A DNA stretch of 64,000 nucleotides from Bacteriovoracia bacterium (GTDB lineage Bacteria > Bdellovibrionota > Bacteriovoracia > Bacteriovoracales > Bacteriovoracaceae). This document shows positions 27,383-37,243 of the stretch, in pieces (positions within the stretch are counted from its first letter, which is position 1; every line of letters starts with the position of its first letter). The position numbers and the translations under genes were made by a program. Location: the NCBI GenBank assembly GCA_030431635.1, contig JAUIIL010000003.1:310001-374000 (forward strand), given 5' to 3'. The notes under the pieces are model-generated. The model saw nothing but the letters and a program-made list of their open reading frames with translations, made no database searches and was not told the DNA's origin.

Positions 27383-28451
27383 TTGGTTTCAGACATTTTT
27401 TTTCCAACCTCTGTCTCTTCTATGGGAGCTAGTTTATAAGATAAGAAGGTTTTTTTATGAATATGGTTTATTAAGAAGATCTTATTTTAAAGTTCCTGTC
27501 ATTTGTGTCGGAAATATTACTTTTGGAGGAACTGGTAAAACTCCTTTTATCATTTGGTTATCTGATTTTTTAAATAAAGAATCTCTCGTCCCTGCCGTTT
27601 TAACGAGAGGATATAAAGGCGGACTAGAAAAAAGTTCAGGAGTGATAAGAAGTGGAGAGAGTTTTAGAACAAATCCTGTGGATTATGGGGATGAGCCTCT
27701 GCTGATTTCTCGAAGCATGAAAAAAGGCTCCGTTATTGTTGGACGAAATAGAAGCGCTAATCTTAGAAAATATTTTGATGAATTAAAACCAGATGTTGTT
27801 TTACTGGACGACGGTTTTCAACATTTAAAGTTATTTAGAAGTTTTAATATCGTTCTTTTTGATGCCCTACTTCCTCTTTCCCGATACAAAGTAGCTCCAA
27901 TGGGCTACTTGAGAGAAGGATTATCGGCCCTTAAAGATGCAGATGCTATTGTGATAAGTCGATGTGATCAGGTTTCTGAAGAAAGAATTCAGGCTCTTTT
28001 AGATTTTCTCTCTCGCTACCATCATCCTAACATTCCAATTGCTCTCATTCGATATACACCTATTGGAATCTTTAATAGTTATTATAAGCAAGTTATGGAC
28101 TTAGAGAGTTTAAAGGGACAAAAAGTGATAGCCGTAGCTGCGATTGCTTCCCCGGAATCCTTTTTTAAGCTTTTAGTCTCTCTTGGCTCTGAGGTTATTG
28201 AAACAGTCAGTTTCCCTGATCACCACTTCTTTTCAACTGAGGATGTAAATGATCTCTTGCTTAAGGCTTCGTCTCATGATGCTATAATTATGACGAGTGA
28301 AAAAGATATGGTAAAATTAAGAAGAATTAGCCAGGATTCAAGAATTTTTTCTTTAAACGTTGAGATCGATTTTATGCAAGGTGAAGAGGAACTGACTCAG
28401 AAGATTAAGGAAGTTTCTTTATCTGAAAATGAAATCGATACTCTAGGATAA
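27369..28451 (+). CDS. lpxK: Tetraacyldisaccharide 4'-kinase LpxK
   Basis: About 360 residues from GTG 27369, chosen because GGGAGAGG lies seven bases before it and it gives the normal LpxK N-terminus (a membrane-associated helix before the P-loop). A GTG at 27327 is possible but has no such site. The P-loop region is VGNITFGGTGKTPF, and DVVLLDDGFQHLKLFR is the family DDGFQH motif. It phosphorylates the 4' position of the lipid A precursor, using ATP at the cytoplasmic face of the inner membrane. Confidence 0.95.
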   Translation: MRIVSWFQTFFFQPLSLLWELVYKIRRFFYEYGLLRRSYFKVPVICVGNITFGGTGKTPFIIWLSDFLNKESLVPAVLTRGYKGGLEKSSGVIRSGESFRTNPVDYGDEPLLISRSMKKGSVIVGRNRSANLRKYFDELKPDVVLLDDGFQHLKLFRSFNIVLFDALLPLSRYKVAPMGYLREGLSALKDADAIVISRCDQVSEERIQALLDFLSRYHHPNIPIALIRYTPIGIFNSYYKQVMDLESLKGQKVIAVAAIASPESFFKLLVSLGSEVIETVSFPDHHFFSTEDVNDLLLKASSHDAIIMTSEKDMVKLRRISQDSRIFSLNVEIDFMQGEEELTQKIKEVSLSENEIDTLG

Positions 28452-28455
28452 ACAA

Positions 28456-29469
28456 ATGAAGTATTTAGTTTTTATTCTTTTCTTTTTCTCATGTGCTTGG
28501 AATCAAAAAGATTTAGAACAACTGGAAGATTTTCAGGGGCATCAAGCAGAAGAGTTCCTAGACGAATTGGACCTTGAAAAAGAAGTAGCAGATAAATTTC
28601 GTGTTGATGATGAGAAGAAAAAAGAAATAGCAGAAAAAAAACCTTCAAACTCTGTTGCTTCTAAGACCAAGACTAAAAAAAATGAAAAAAAAGAAGTCAA
28701 AGAAAAGGTAAACGAAGAAGTTGACCCAAAGTTTTCTGAGTATGATGAGAATTCTAAAAATCTTTGGAAAAAAAGTCAGGCCAATATTAAAACAGGTGAA
28801 AATGTTGTTTATGATGTGGAATATGCAGGGCTAACGATAGGAAAAGTTGCGATGTCTGTTGGACCTCAAGATAAAATACAAGGGCGTAGTGTTTATCATA
28901 TGAGTGCGCGTTTAAAGTCCGCTCCCTTTTATAGTTATATCTACGAAATAGATGACAAGGTCGAAACATTTGTCGATATGGAGAAGTTTCTACCCATTAA
29001 ATTTTCCCTTATTCAAAATGAAAGTAATAAGGTCGTTAACGATCTTCAACTCTTTGATTGGGATAAATCCAAAACATATTTTCGCTACAAGAAAGTCAAA
29101 AACGGGCAAGCTAGTTACAAAAAAAAGGATGTTGTTATACCTAAGTACTTCCAAGATTCCTTTTCTGCTATCTATTTTATGCGCTCTCTTCCCTTAAAGA
29201 TCGGAGATAAATACCAATTCCCAGTGGTAACGAGAGGTAAAATTTGGTTAATGGATATTAAAATTGATAATATTGAAACAATTGATACCGAAATTGGAAA
29301 AAAAGAATCAATCAAAGCCGAAGTTGTCACCCGGTACGAAGGTGATGTTGTCAAAAAGGGAGTGATGACTTTTTGGTTATCAAATGATTCTCAAAAACTG
29401 CTTTTAAAATTTAAAGCTGAAGTAAAGATAGGCTCAATTCGTGGAAGTATCGTAAGTTTTCAACAATAA
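28456..29469 (+). CDS. DUF3108 envelope protein
   Basis: 337 residues. A short hydrophobic N-terminus ends FFFSC, a possible non-canonical lipobox. A highly charged lysine/glutamate linker (about 25-110) precedes a DUF3108-type domain (GENVVYDVEYAGLTIGKVAM near residue 114, ending with MTFWLSNDSQKLLLKFKAEV). DUF3108 proteins are predicted periplasmic beta-rich proteins of unknown function, often near lipid or LPS genes. It lies four bases after lpxK and its stop overlaps the glycosyltransferase start, so it belongs to the same operon. Confidence 0.75.
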   Translation: MKYLVFILFFFSCAWNQKDLEQLEDFQGHQAEEFLDELDLEKEVADKFRVDDEKKKEIAEKKPSNSVASKTKTKKNEKKEVKEKVNEEVDPKFSEYDENSKNLWKKSQANIKTGENVVYDVEYAGLTIGKVAMSVGPQDKIQGRSVYHMSARLKSAPFYSYIYEIDDKVETFVDMEKFLPIKFSLIQNESNKVVNDLQLFDWDKSKTYFRYKKVKNGQASYKKKDVVIPKYFQDSFSAIYFMRSLPLKIGDKYQFPVVTRGKIWLMDIKIDNIETIDTEIGKKESIKAEVVTRYEGDVVKKGVMTFWLSNDSQKLLLKFKAEVKIGSIRGSIVSFQQ

Positions 29470-30632
29470 TGAGAAAAAAGACACAACTCTCGGATCTTAA
29501 AGTACTTTTTGTTTGTCCTAGTGATGGTTGGGGAACATTGGAGAGAAGAGTTGTTCAAGATAGTATTTATTTGAGAGATTCTGGAGCTGAACCAATTGTT
29601 TTCTGTCTTCCAAATAGTGCAATAGAGAAAGAATCTAAAAAACAAGATATAAAGACGATATCTTATATCAAGAGAAACGTATCAAACAAAATCGACTCCA
29701 AGTACTATTTATTTTTAAGAAAAGTTATAAAAAATCAAAATTTTGATATTGTTCATTGTTATGGCCTTGAATATGTATGGCCTTTATGTAGCATTCTGAA
29801 AAAATATAAGTTAATCTCTCTCCTTCTTACTGTTAATGAGCAGTATTCAAACTCTTATAATACATTACTTTATCGATTACTATTTTCAAGAATAGACAGA
29901 GTTATTACTTTTGATGAGTTTGCTTTGGATACAGCAAAAATGGTTTTACCCATCAAAAGAAATCGCTTTGAAATTTTAGGCCTTGGCTTGGAGTTTAAAT
30001 CCGAAGAAGAAATAAGAGCAAGAGAGAAACTCACTTGGAGAATTGGGTGCTATCTGCCACAAACTCTAAAATCAACCAAACCCTTAACAAGTATTTTTTA
30101 TACAATTAGAGCAATCCTTGAATACAAAGAAGATTTTGATAAAAAAATCGAATTAGTTCTTTTTACTGATAGCTATTGGAATCAGTCTGATTTTAATAAA
30201 GAGCTTAGAGGACATATTATGGATATGGGCCTTGAGAATAATATTCGTCTTGAGAATAAAATTCGACCTTTAAAAGATCTGGGTGAGATTGATATTCTCT
30301 TATGTCTTGAAACAGGAGAACCTTTTTTTGATTACGAAATTAATGCACTTATTTATAAGAAACCATTAATCTCCCCAAGAACTTCCTCTCGCTCCTCCCT
30401 TCTTCAATATGGAAAAGAGATGGGAGAAACTTATAAATTGGGAGATTCCAGGGAGTTGAAGAACAAGCTAAGTAGGATTCTCTCTCGTTATGATGACTAT
30501 GTCGCTAATATTGATTCAACTGTTCAACAATTACGAGATATTCATAGCTTAGAGAGCTATGCTGACCATCTTTTTGAGCTCTATATCAAGCTCCAAGGCC
30601 AGAGAGAGCGTCTGTACCAATCTAAGAGATAG
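29469..30632 (+). CDS. Glycosyltransferase, GT4-like (GT-B fold)
   Basis: 387 residues; start overlaps the previous stop (TAATG). The N-terminal half has VLFVCPSDGWGTLERRVVQD and DIVHCYGLEYVWPL, as in GT4-type enzymes. The C-terminal half has LLCLETGEPFFDYEINALIY, resembling the donor-sugar-binding E-x7-E motif. Its place at the end of the lipid A operon suggests LPS core or another surface glycan; the sugar and acceptor are unknown. The protein is diverged, so the family call is moderate. Confidence 0.75.
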   Translation: MRKKTQLSDLKVLFVCPSDGWGTLERRVVQDSIYLRDSGAEPIVFCLPNSAIEKESKKQDIKTISYIKRNVSNKIDSKYYLFLRKVIKNQNFDIVHCYGLEYVWPLCSILKKYKLISLLLTVNEQYSNSYNTLLYRLLFSRIDRVITFDEFALDTAKMVLPIKRNRFEILGLGLEFKSEEEIRAREKLTWRIGCYLPQTLKSTKPLTSIFYTIRAILEYKEDFDKKIELVLFTDSYWNQSDFNKELRGHIMDMGLENNIRLENKIRPLKDLGEIDILLCLETGEPFFDYEINALIYKKPLISPRTSSRSSLLQYGKEMGETYKLGDSRELKNKLSRILSRYDDYVANIDSTVQQLRDIHSLESYADHLFELYIKLQGQRERLYQSKR

Positions 30633-30743
30633 TTATATTCGACTTTATTTGACGAATGGCAAAACCTTGGGTAGAAATAAGGGCTTTTGCAATTCATCCT
30701 TGATGAATCTAATGTCTTTTTTAAAAAATAAGGTAGGAAATTT

Positions 30744-32483
30744 ATGGGAAACACAACAGGTGATTTACCTTCATGGGTAAATGATTTTGAAGTTATTACA
30801 ACTGAAGAAAAAGAAGTTGTAAAAAAAGATGAGGAGTTTGAGAAGCTTCTTGATGGCCACGGTGACAAAGAGTTCACTGAAGGCGAAGTTTTTAAAGGAG
30901 AAGTTATCGATGTGAATGATGATTTTGTCACAATTGATATCGGTTACAAGCAAGAAGGTTTAGTTTATGCTAAAGAGTTCAAAAATTATGATGGAACTCT
31001 TAAGGTTTCTAAAGGGGATATCATTGAAGTTTATCTTGAAAAACTAGAATCTTCTCTTGGCAATCTTGTGCTTTCTAAAGATAAAGCTGAGATTCTTCAG
31101 GCTTGGGATAAGATTTCAGAGGCCTGTGAGAAAGGTGAACCAGTTGAAGGAACTGTCATTGCAAAAGTAAAGGGCGGTCTTTCTGTTGATATTGGAGTGA
31201 AAGCGTTCTTACCTGGTTCTCAAGTTGATATCAGACCAACGAAAAATCTTGATAAATTCATTGGTAAAACAATGCAATTTAAAGTGATTAAATTTAACAA
31301 AAAACGTGGAAATATTGTTCTTTCTCGTCGTGCTATTCTTCAAGAAGAAAGAGGGAAATTACGTGATGAGACTCTAGGGCAAATCCAAGAAGGCATGATT
31401 GTTAAGGGTATTGTTAAGAATATTACTGACTACGGTGCATTCATTGACCTTGGTGGAGTTGATGGTCTTCTTCACATTACAGATATGTCTTGGGGAAGAG
31501 TAAAACACCCAAGTAATCTTCTTGGGATTGGTGACGAAATTAACGTTAAGATTCTTAAGTATGATACAGGAAAAGAAAGAGTTTCTCTTGGGCTTAAACA
31601 AGTTCAACCAAATCCATGGGAGGAAGCGCCTTCTAAATATATCGCTGGAGCAAAAGTTTCAGGTGAAGTTGTTTCTGTTAAAGACTATGGTGTTTTCATT
31701 GAACTTGATGATGGAATTGAAGGACTTATTCATGTGAGTGAAATGAGCTGGAATCCTCAAAAACAAAAACAACCACCAAGAACTTTTAATGTTGGAGAAA
31801 AACTTGAAGCTGTTGTTCTTGAAGTTGATGTTGAAAATAAGAGAATCTCTCTTGGTATTAAGCAACTTCAGCCAAACCCTTGGGATGGTTTAGAAGGCAA
31901 GTATCAAGTTGGACAAGAATTAGAGGGAACTATTCGCTCTATTGTTGACTTTGGAATTTTTGTTGACCTTGGAGAGGAGATCGATGCTCTTATTCATGTC
32001 TCTGATATTTCTTGGACGAGAAAAAATGTTAACTTAAGTGAAGAATTTAAAGTTGGCGACAAAGTAAAAGGAAAAGTTCTCACTCTAGATAAAGAAATTC
32101 AAAAGTTCTGTTTAGGGATAAAACAATTAGAAGAAGATCCTTGGAAGAGAATTGAGGAAAGAATGCCTGTTGGTTCTCAAGTTGAAGGTGAAGTTATCAG
32201 AGTTACTGACTTTGGTGCCTTCGTTGAAGTGGAGACAGGAATTGAAGGGCTTATTCATATTTCAGAACTTTCTGAAGAGAGAGTTGAAAAAGCCACTGAT
32301 GTTGTTAATAAGGGAGACCAGATTAAATCTGTTGTTATCTCTATTGATAAGGACTCTAAAAAGATAGCTCTGTCACTAAAAGCTGCTGCTGGTGGTGATT
32401 ATAAAGCTGTTGCCCATGAAGAAGTAAAAACTGCGACTCTTGGGGATAAATTTAAAGGACTTACAGTTTCAACTGAAGAGTAA
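30744..32483 (+). CDS. rpsA: 30S ribosomal protein S1
   Basis: 579 residues with six S1 RNA-binding repeats, starting near residues 50, 135, 218, 305, 392 and 477. Repeats 3-6 show the typical G.V..I.DYG.FI.L..G..GLIH.S.MSW pattern. S1 is the large mRNA-binding protein of the 30S subunit and helps initiation on structured or weak ribosome sites, which fits the many TTG/GTG starts here. ATG has TAGGAAA upstream. It is transcribed alone, with a terminator directly after. Confidence 0.97.
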   Translation: MGNTTGDLPSWVNDFEVITTEEKEVVKKDEEFEKLLDGHGDKEFTEGEVFKGEVIDVNDDFVTIDIGYKQEGLVYAKEFKNYDGTLKVSKGDIIEVYLEKLESSLGNLVLSKDKAEILQAWDKISEACEKGEPVEGTVIAKVKGGLSVDIGVKAFLPGSQVDIRPTKNLDKFIGKTMQFKVIKFNKKRGNIVLSRRAILQEERGKLRDETLGQIQEGMIVKGIVKNITDYGAFIDLGGVDGLLHITDMSWGRVKHPSNLLGIGDEINVKILKYDTGKERVSLGLKQVQPNPWEEAPSKYIAGAKVSGEVVSVKDYGVFIELDDGIEGLIHVSEMSWNPQKQKQPPRTFNVGEKLEAVVLEVDVENKRISLGIKQLQPNPWDGLEGKYQVGQELEGTIRSIVDFGIFVDLGEEIDALIHVSDISWTRKNVNLSEEFKVGDKVKGKVLTLDKEIQKFCLGIKQLEEDPWKRIEERMPVGSQVEGEVIRVTDFGAFVEVETGIEGLIHISELSEERVEKATDVVNKGDQIKSVVISIDKDSKKIALSLKAAAGGDYKAVAHEEVKTATLGDKFKGLTVSTEE

Positions 32484-32494
32484 TAAACAAAAAA

Positions 32495-32523
32495 GGGGAA
32501 GCTATTAGCTTCCTCTTTTTTTA
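32495..32523 (+). terminator. Intrinsic terminator after rpsA
   Basis: GGAAGCT (32497-32503), three-base loop ATT, AGCTTCC (32507-32513), then TCTTTTTTT. It lies 12 bases after the rpsA stop and just before the ribosome site of the next gene. Confidence 0.88.
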
Positions 32524-32550
32524 TTTGAGAGAGAAAAAGAGGAGAGAAGT

Positions 32551-33231
32551 ATGAGAAAAGCAATTTTGGCTTTTGCCGTTCTATTATTGTCCCAATTAAG
32601 TTTTGCAAAATTTGAATCTAGCTTTATTGAAAACCGAAAAACAGGCCATCGAATTTATTCAAGCTGTTTAGAAAAGAACAACTTTACAGGAGATTGTCCG
32701 AAAGTGGCTTTGTATCATGTTGGTAATGATAAAGATGTGTCTTATCGTATTGCAGTGTTTGATATTGCAACGTCTTTTATCGAGGATTGTAAGTATAGTA
32801 AAAAAACAAAAAGCTATAATTGTAAAAGTGTAAACGAGAAGACAGATAAAGTCGTTAAAGTCATTAAGAGAGTAAAAAGGAATAATTGGAAAGAAATTTC
32901 CTATGTGGATAATACTGTTTTGGAAAACGAAAGTGAAGTAATTGACTATACCGAAGGAGAAAAGGGAGTCATGTTAATAAGGGCCATAGGCCATGCCACT
33001 ACTTCAATTCTAAAGTTTCTTATAGAAGTTCCAGCTCAAGTGCTTATTTATACGATGACTGGCGTTTACCAAGTTGGAGAAGTTGGTGTCAACTCAGTAA
33101 GCAGGGTTGTTCAAAATAGAAGAATCTCTAAAGCACTAAAGTCGATGCTTCTTGATCAAGAAGAGAGAAAAATTAAAATTGGTGATAAAGCTTTTCAAAG
33201 ACTTCTTGAAGCATTTGATTCTGAAGATTAA
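32551..33231 (+). CDS. Exported protein of unknown function
   Basis: 226 residues; ATG with AGAGGAG upstream. A clear signal peptide (hydrophobic core, cleavage after LSFA) and four cysteines in the first 105 residues of the chain (SSCLEK, GDCPK, EDCK, YNCK) suggest a disulfide-bonded periplasmic protein. A hydrophobic stretch (about residues 150-175) could be membrane-associated. No family recognised. Its stop overlaps the end of the convergent methyltransferase gene. Confidence 0.6.
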   Translation: MRKAILAFAVLLLSQLSFAKFESSFIENRKTGHRIYSSCLEKNNFTGDCPKVALYHVGNDKDVSYRIAVFDIATSFIEDCKYSKKTKSYNCKSVNEKTDKVVKVIKRVKRNNWKEISYVDNTVLENESEVIDYTEGEKGVMLIRAIGHATTSILKFLIEVPAQVLIYTMTGVYQVGEVGVNSVSRVVQNRRISKALKSMLLDQEERKIKIGDKAFQRLLEAFDSED

Positions 33232-34142
33232 TTTTTAATTTCAAAACACTGATGAATTTTAGCATCCCTAAAATCAATAGGGATGCTTTTTTTTGTGATA
33301 TCGGTAACGTTATAGTTTTCTTCTATTTCTTGGTCTAGTTTAAATCCCCTTTTGTTCGTAGAAAAATAAAGAGTTCCGTTTGGGGAGAGAACTTTTATAC
33401 ATTTTTTAATCAAGCTCGCGTGGTCTCGTTGGATATCTAGTGTTTTTTGCATACTTTTAGAGTTCGAAAAACTAGGGGGATCAAGAATGATGAGATCAAA
33501 CTTATCTTTAAGTTCATCTAAATAATCTAAAATATCAGCTTTTACAAAGTGGTGCTCTCCCGGATTAAGCTGGTTGAGGGAAAAGTTTCTCATGGCCCAC
33601 TTTAGATAGGTATTGGAAAGATCAACGGAGGTGACTTGAGCTCCAGCAAGGGCGGCCATTACGCTAATAGAGCCTGTGTAACAAAAAAGATTAAGGCATT
33701 TTTGTACTTGAGTTTTATTTCTTACAATTTTTCTAAGTGGCCTGTGATCAAGAAAAAGCCCTGTATCAAGGTAGTCAGTCAAATTAATTTCAAAGAGAGC
33801 TTGATTTTCATTTACAGTATGCAGGAGATGTCTTTCATCCCATTTTGTCTGCTTAGTATATTGCTCATTGCCCTTATTACTCTTTCTTAGTTTGAAGAAA
33901 ACCTCTTTGAGTTCAAAAAGTTCTTGAAGTGCCTGAGTAATATTCTCTTGATTTTGAAGCCTTAATTCCTCTGGCACATTTGTTTTTCCCTTTTCATAAA
34001 CAACAGCAAAACAATCATAAATATCTATAATATAAGGAATATCGGGAATATCGCGATCGTAGAGCCTAAAGGCATTTGCTTCTTTCGTTTTAAGCCAATT
34101 ATTTATTTTGCGAAGGTTTTTTTTTAGTCGGTTGATGAGCAT
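33228..34142 (-). CDS. Class I SAM-dependent rRNA methyltransferase, RlmK-like
   Basis: About 304 residues from ATG 34142 (AGGA upstream; a TTG eleven codons earlier is less likely). The motifs match the C-terminal RlmK half of E. coli RlmKL: GLFLDHRPLRK, the SAM-binding NLFCYTGSISVMAALAGA, the catalytic/IV motif DLIILDPPSFSNSK, then QRDHASLIKKCIKVLSPNG and YFSTNKRGFKLD. RlmK makes m7G2069 in 23S rRNA. Here it stands alone, without the RlmL half or THUMP domain. It is divergent from clpS and convergent with the preceding exported protein. Confidence 0.88.
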   Translation of the reverse strand: MLINRLKKNLRKINNWLKTKEANAFRLYDRDIPDIPYIIDIYDCFAVVYEKGKTNVPEELRLQNQENITQALQELFELKEVFFKLRKSNKGNEQYTKQTKWDERHLLHTVNENQALFEINLTDYLDTGLFLDHRPLRKIVRNKTQVQKCLNLFCYTGSISVMAALAGAQVTSVDLSNTYLKWAMRNFSLNQLNPGEHHFVKADILDYLDELKDKFDLIILDPPSFSNSKSMQKTLDIQRDHASLIKKCIKVLSPNGTLYFSTNKRGFKLDQEIEENYNVTDITKKSIPIDFRDAKIHQCFEIKN

Positions 34143-34208
34143 TAAACTTTTCCTACGAATTGAGTATAATAGCAAGGTGATAAATTGTCTTAGTTCAAGG
34201 ACCTTATA

Positions 34209-34541
34209 ATGAAAATAATAATGGGAACAGATAAAGAAAGTGACGAAGAGTCTGGTATTGCAACTCTTAATAAAGAGAAAATAGAACCTCCTCGAATGTA
34301 TAAAATTTTAATGCACAATGACGATTACACTACGATGGAGTTTGTTATTGTGGCCTTAAAAAAATTTTTTAATAAAACAGACCCAGAGGCCCAGGCTATT
34401 ATGCTGAAAATTCATACAGAAGGGGTTGGAGTTTGTGGGATTTATACATTTGAAGTCGCGGAATCTAAAGTTGTTAAAGTGATGAATTTTGCAAGGAAAA
34501 ATGGGCATCCTCTAAAATTATCTTACGAACCTTGCGATTAA
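34209..34541 (+). CDS. clpS: ClpA adaptor ClpS
   Basis: 110 residues. The core PPRMYKILMHNDDYTTMEFV and the segment KIHTEGVGVCGIYTFEVAE are the ClpS signature, including the N-degron pocket residues (N-D-D and the downstream H). ClpS delivers substrates with destabilising N-termini to ClpAP. It lies immediately before clpA, the usual arrangement. Confidence 0.96.
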   Translation: MKIIMGTDKESDEESGIATLNKEKIEPPRMYKILMHNDDYTTMEFVIVALKKFFNKTDPEAQAIMLKIHTEGVGVCGIYTFEVAESKVVKVMNFARKNGHPLKLSYEPCD

Positions 34542-34578
34542 AAAAATCGTGCCCATATTAACTATTGATGAGGTGGAT

Positions 34579-36912
34579 ATGATAAGTTCGAGCTTAGAAA
34601 CATTACTAAATATGGCCATAAAGAGGGCCAATCAAAAAAAACATGAGTTTTTAACTCTTGAAAATGTCCTTCTTTCTCTATTAGAAGATCAGACTGTTAT
34701 TGAGGTTCTAAACGATTGTGGTGCCAATATTGATGGTCTTAAGAAAGAGTTAACAGAATTTTTAGATGACCCTAAGCACTTTAGTGTACTAAGTGATGAA
34801 GAAATTGAGGATTTAAATAAGAAGCAATTTGTAAACGAACAACTTCGTGAGCTGGCCAAAGAAAGTGGGATTTTTTACCAGCCAGAAATTAGCGTCTCTC
34901 TTCAGCGAGTTATTCAGCGCTCGGCCCTACATGTACAGTCCTCAGGTAAAAAAAGTATTCAAGCGATTAATCTATTAGTGGCTCTCTTTAGTGAAAAAGA
35001 AAGCCATGCTAGCTATTTTTTGCGCAAACAGGGTGTTCAAAGAATTGATGTTGTTGAAAAGATAGCTCATAACGTGGACAGAGCGGTAACCAGTGATAAG
35101 CATGCCCAGGAAGTTCATTCAGATCCTCTTAAAAAAGAAGATAAATACGAAAAAGCACTTTCAGATTTTACAAGCAACTTAAATAAATTGGCCAAGATGG
35201 GTAAACTCGATCCTGTTATAGGCCGAGAGGATGAGCTTAAGAGATTAATTCAGGTTTTAAGTCGCCGCCGAAAGAACAATCCTATCCTTGTGGGAGATGC
35301 AGGTGTTGGTAAAACAGCGATAGCAGAGGGCTTGGCCCAAAAAATTATAGCAGGGGATGTTCCTAGCGCATTGTCTGAAACAATCGTTTACTCACTTGAT
35401 ATGGCTTCTCTTCTTGCGGGCACAAAGTTTAGGGGGGATTTTGAAGAAAGGCTCAAGATTGTTCTTCAGGCCCTTGAAGAGAAAAATAAAGAGGGTGGAA
35501 GTATTCTTTTTATTGATGAAATTCATACGATTATAGGAGCTGGTTCAACCAGTGGAGGAAGTCTTGACGCTTCTAATTTACTGAAGCCAGCTTTAAGTAA
35601 AGGCTTGATTCGTTGTATGGGGAGTACGACTTATGAAGAGTTCAGGAAATTCTTTGAAAAAGACGCAGCCCTTAATAGAAGATTTCAAAAGATTGATATC
35701 AAAGAACCTTCTGTCGAAGATACTGTTCAAATCATTGAAGGTTTAAAGCAGAGATTTGAAGAGCACCATCAAGTAAGCTATTCCCAAGAAGTCATTCTGG
35801 CAGCGGTCGATCTTGCTCAAAAGCATATCAATGAAAGAAAGCTACCTGATAAGGCCATTGATGTTATAGATGAGGTTGGAGCCTATATTCAGCTCAAACC
35901 AGAAGATCAAAGAAATAAAGAGGTTCAGATTTCAGATATTGAGCATATTGTGGCCCAGATTGCACGAATCCCACAAAAATCAATATCTGCGAATGAAAGA
36001 GATAAGCTAAGAAATCTGGGGCGAGATCTTAAATTTCTCATCTATGGGCAAGATGAAGCTGTTTCGATGGTAAGTGATGCTATCATTATGTCTCGCTCAG
36101 GCCTTGGAAATCAAAATAAACCAATCGCTTCATTTCTTTTTACTGGTCCTACAGGGGTCGGTAAGACAGAGCTCGCGAAGCAATTGTCAGCAACCATGGG
36201 GATTCACTTCAAAAGAATTGATATGTCTGAATATATGGAAAAACACAGTGTTGCTAAGTTAATAGGGGCTCCTCCTGGATATGTTGGTTTTGAACAAGGT
36301 GGTGTTTTAACAGAGGAAATAAACCAAAACCCTTATTGCGTTTTATTACTCGATGAAATTGAAAAAGCCCATCCTGACGTTTTTAACATTCTTTTGCAAG
36401 TCATGGATCATGGAGCTCTAACTGACTCTAATGGAAGAACGACAGATTTTAAGAACGTTGTTCTTATTATGACATCAAATGCTGGTGCAAAAGAGATGGA
36501 GTCTGGTTCTATTGGTTTGGGTAATAAAGCCGGTAATATCGATACAACAAAGCGTGATCAGGCGATAAAACGCTTTTTTACGCCTGAATTCAGAAACAGG
36601 CTAGATGCTATTGTTAATTTCAATAAATTGAATGATGAAAATATCCATAAAGTCGTGAGAAAGTTCATTATGGAGCTTGAGAATCAGCTTGTAGATAAAA
36701 AAATAGAGGTTGAGGTGAGTAAAGAAGTCATCGAATATCTGGCTCAAGAAGGTTTTGATGACAAACTTGGAGCGAGACCTATTGCCCGCATCATTGATGA
36801 AAAGATAAAAAAACCTTTGGCCAATGAGGTCCTTTTTGGAAAGTTAGAAGGTGGTGGGAAGGTGAAAATAGCTCTAAAAGATGGCAGTTTGACCTTCAAT
36901 TTCCAGAAATAA
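34579..36912 (+). CDS. clpA: ATP-dependent Clp protease ATPase subunit ClpA
   Basis: 777 residues from ATG 34579, which has GAGGTGG upstream and aligns with the normal ClpA start; a GTG at 34549 would add ten residues. Clp N domain ([20 protein letters not shown]), first AAA+ module ([25 protein letters not shown]), second AAA+ module ([32 protein letters not shown]). The ClpP-docking loop IGL is present (SIGLGNKAG). It unfolds substrates, including those from ClpS, for ClpP, which is not in this window. Confidence 0.96.
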   Translation: MISSSLETLLNMAIKRANQKKHEFLTLENVLLSLLEDQTVIEVLNDCGANIDGLKKELTEFLDDPKHFSVLSDEEIEDLNKKQFVNEQLRELAKESGIFYQPEISVSLQRVIQRSALHVQSSGKKSIQAINLLVALFSEKESHASYFLRKQGVQRIDVVEKIAHNVDRAVTSDKHAQEVHSDPLKKEDKYEKALSDFTSNLNKLAKMGKLDPVIGREDELKRLIQVLSRRRKNNPILVGDAGVGKTAIAEGLAQKIIAGDVPSALSETIVYSLDMASLLAGTKFRGDFEERLKIVLQALEEKNKEGGSILFIDEIHTIIGAGSTSGGSLDASNLLKPALSKGLIRCMGSTTYEEFRKFFEKDAALNRRFQKIDIKEPSVEDTVQIIEGLKQRFEEHHQVSYSQEVILAAVDLAQKHINERKLPDKAIDVIDEVGAYIQLKPEDQRNKEVQISDIEHIVAQIARIPQKSISANERDKLRNLGRDLKFLIYGQDEAVSMVSDAIIMSRSGLGNQNKPIASFLFTGPTGVGKTELAKQLSATMGIHFKRIDMSEYMEKHSVAKLIGAPPGYVGFEQGGVLTEEINQNPYCVLLLDEIEKAHPDVFNILLQVMDHGALTDSNGRTTDFKNVVLIMTSNAGAKEMESGSIGLGNKAGNIDTTKRDQAIKRFFTPEFRNRLDAIVNFNKLNDENIHKVVRKFIMELENQLVDKKIEVEVSKEVIEYLAQEGFDDKLGARPIARIIDEKIKKPLANEVLFGKLEGGGKVKIALKDGSLTFNFQK

Positions 36913-36940
36913 GTGCTTTTTTTTTCAAAAATATATCCTT

Positions 36941-36978
36941 AAATGGGAATTTTTTGCAGTAATTTTCCCATTTTTTTT
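36941..36978 (+). terminator. Intrinsic terminator after clpA
   Basis: AAATGGGAA (36941-36949) pairs perfectly with TTCCCATTT (36965-36973) around a 15-base loop and is followed by more T residues. It ends the clpS-clpA operon. Confidence 0.75.
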
Positions 36979-37243
36979 CCTTTTATTTCTTTAACATTTT
37001 TTCAAAAAAACCTTGAGAACGGGAGGTTTGAAAATTTTGAAAGCATTTACCATAGCCTGTTTCGAGCATTTTTGTTTTTGAGCTTGCATGAGGTTCGTCC
37101 TTCGAGGTTGGGAGAAATTGTAAAACTCTTGGACATTGGACATTGCAAATTAACATTTTTTGTTTGCGTTAAAATAAAAAAGTGTTTAACATTAAATTAT
37201 AAAGATGATTGGTTATTAAGATTCTATTTCTGGGAGGAAACTT
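36979..37243. other. Intergenic region upstream of the H1-like gene
   Basis: With the clpA terminator this makes a 331-base gap without a convincing gene. It contains a short tandem repeat, TTGGACA twice plus TTG (37129-37145), and the candidate promoter listed separately. An open frame from 36943 into the H1 gene is judged spurious. Confidence 0.5.
37164..37192 (+). promoter_or_regulatory. Candidate sigma-70-type promoter for the H1-like gene
   Basis: TTGCGT (37164-37169), 17-base spacer, TAACAT (37187-37192), about 50 bases before the ATG. Spacing is ideal, but the region is AT-rich, so a chance match is possible. Confidence 0.35.

Noticed and set aside
37129-37145. Short TTGGACA tandem repeat as a CRISPR or iteron
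   Set aside because: Only two copies of seven bases without spacers or a replication or cas gene.
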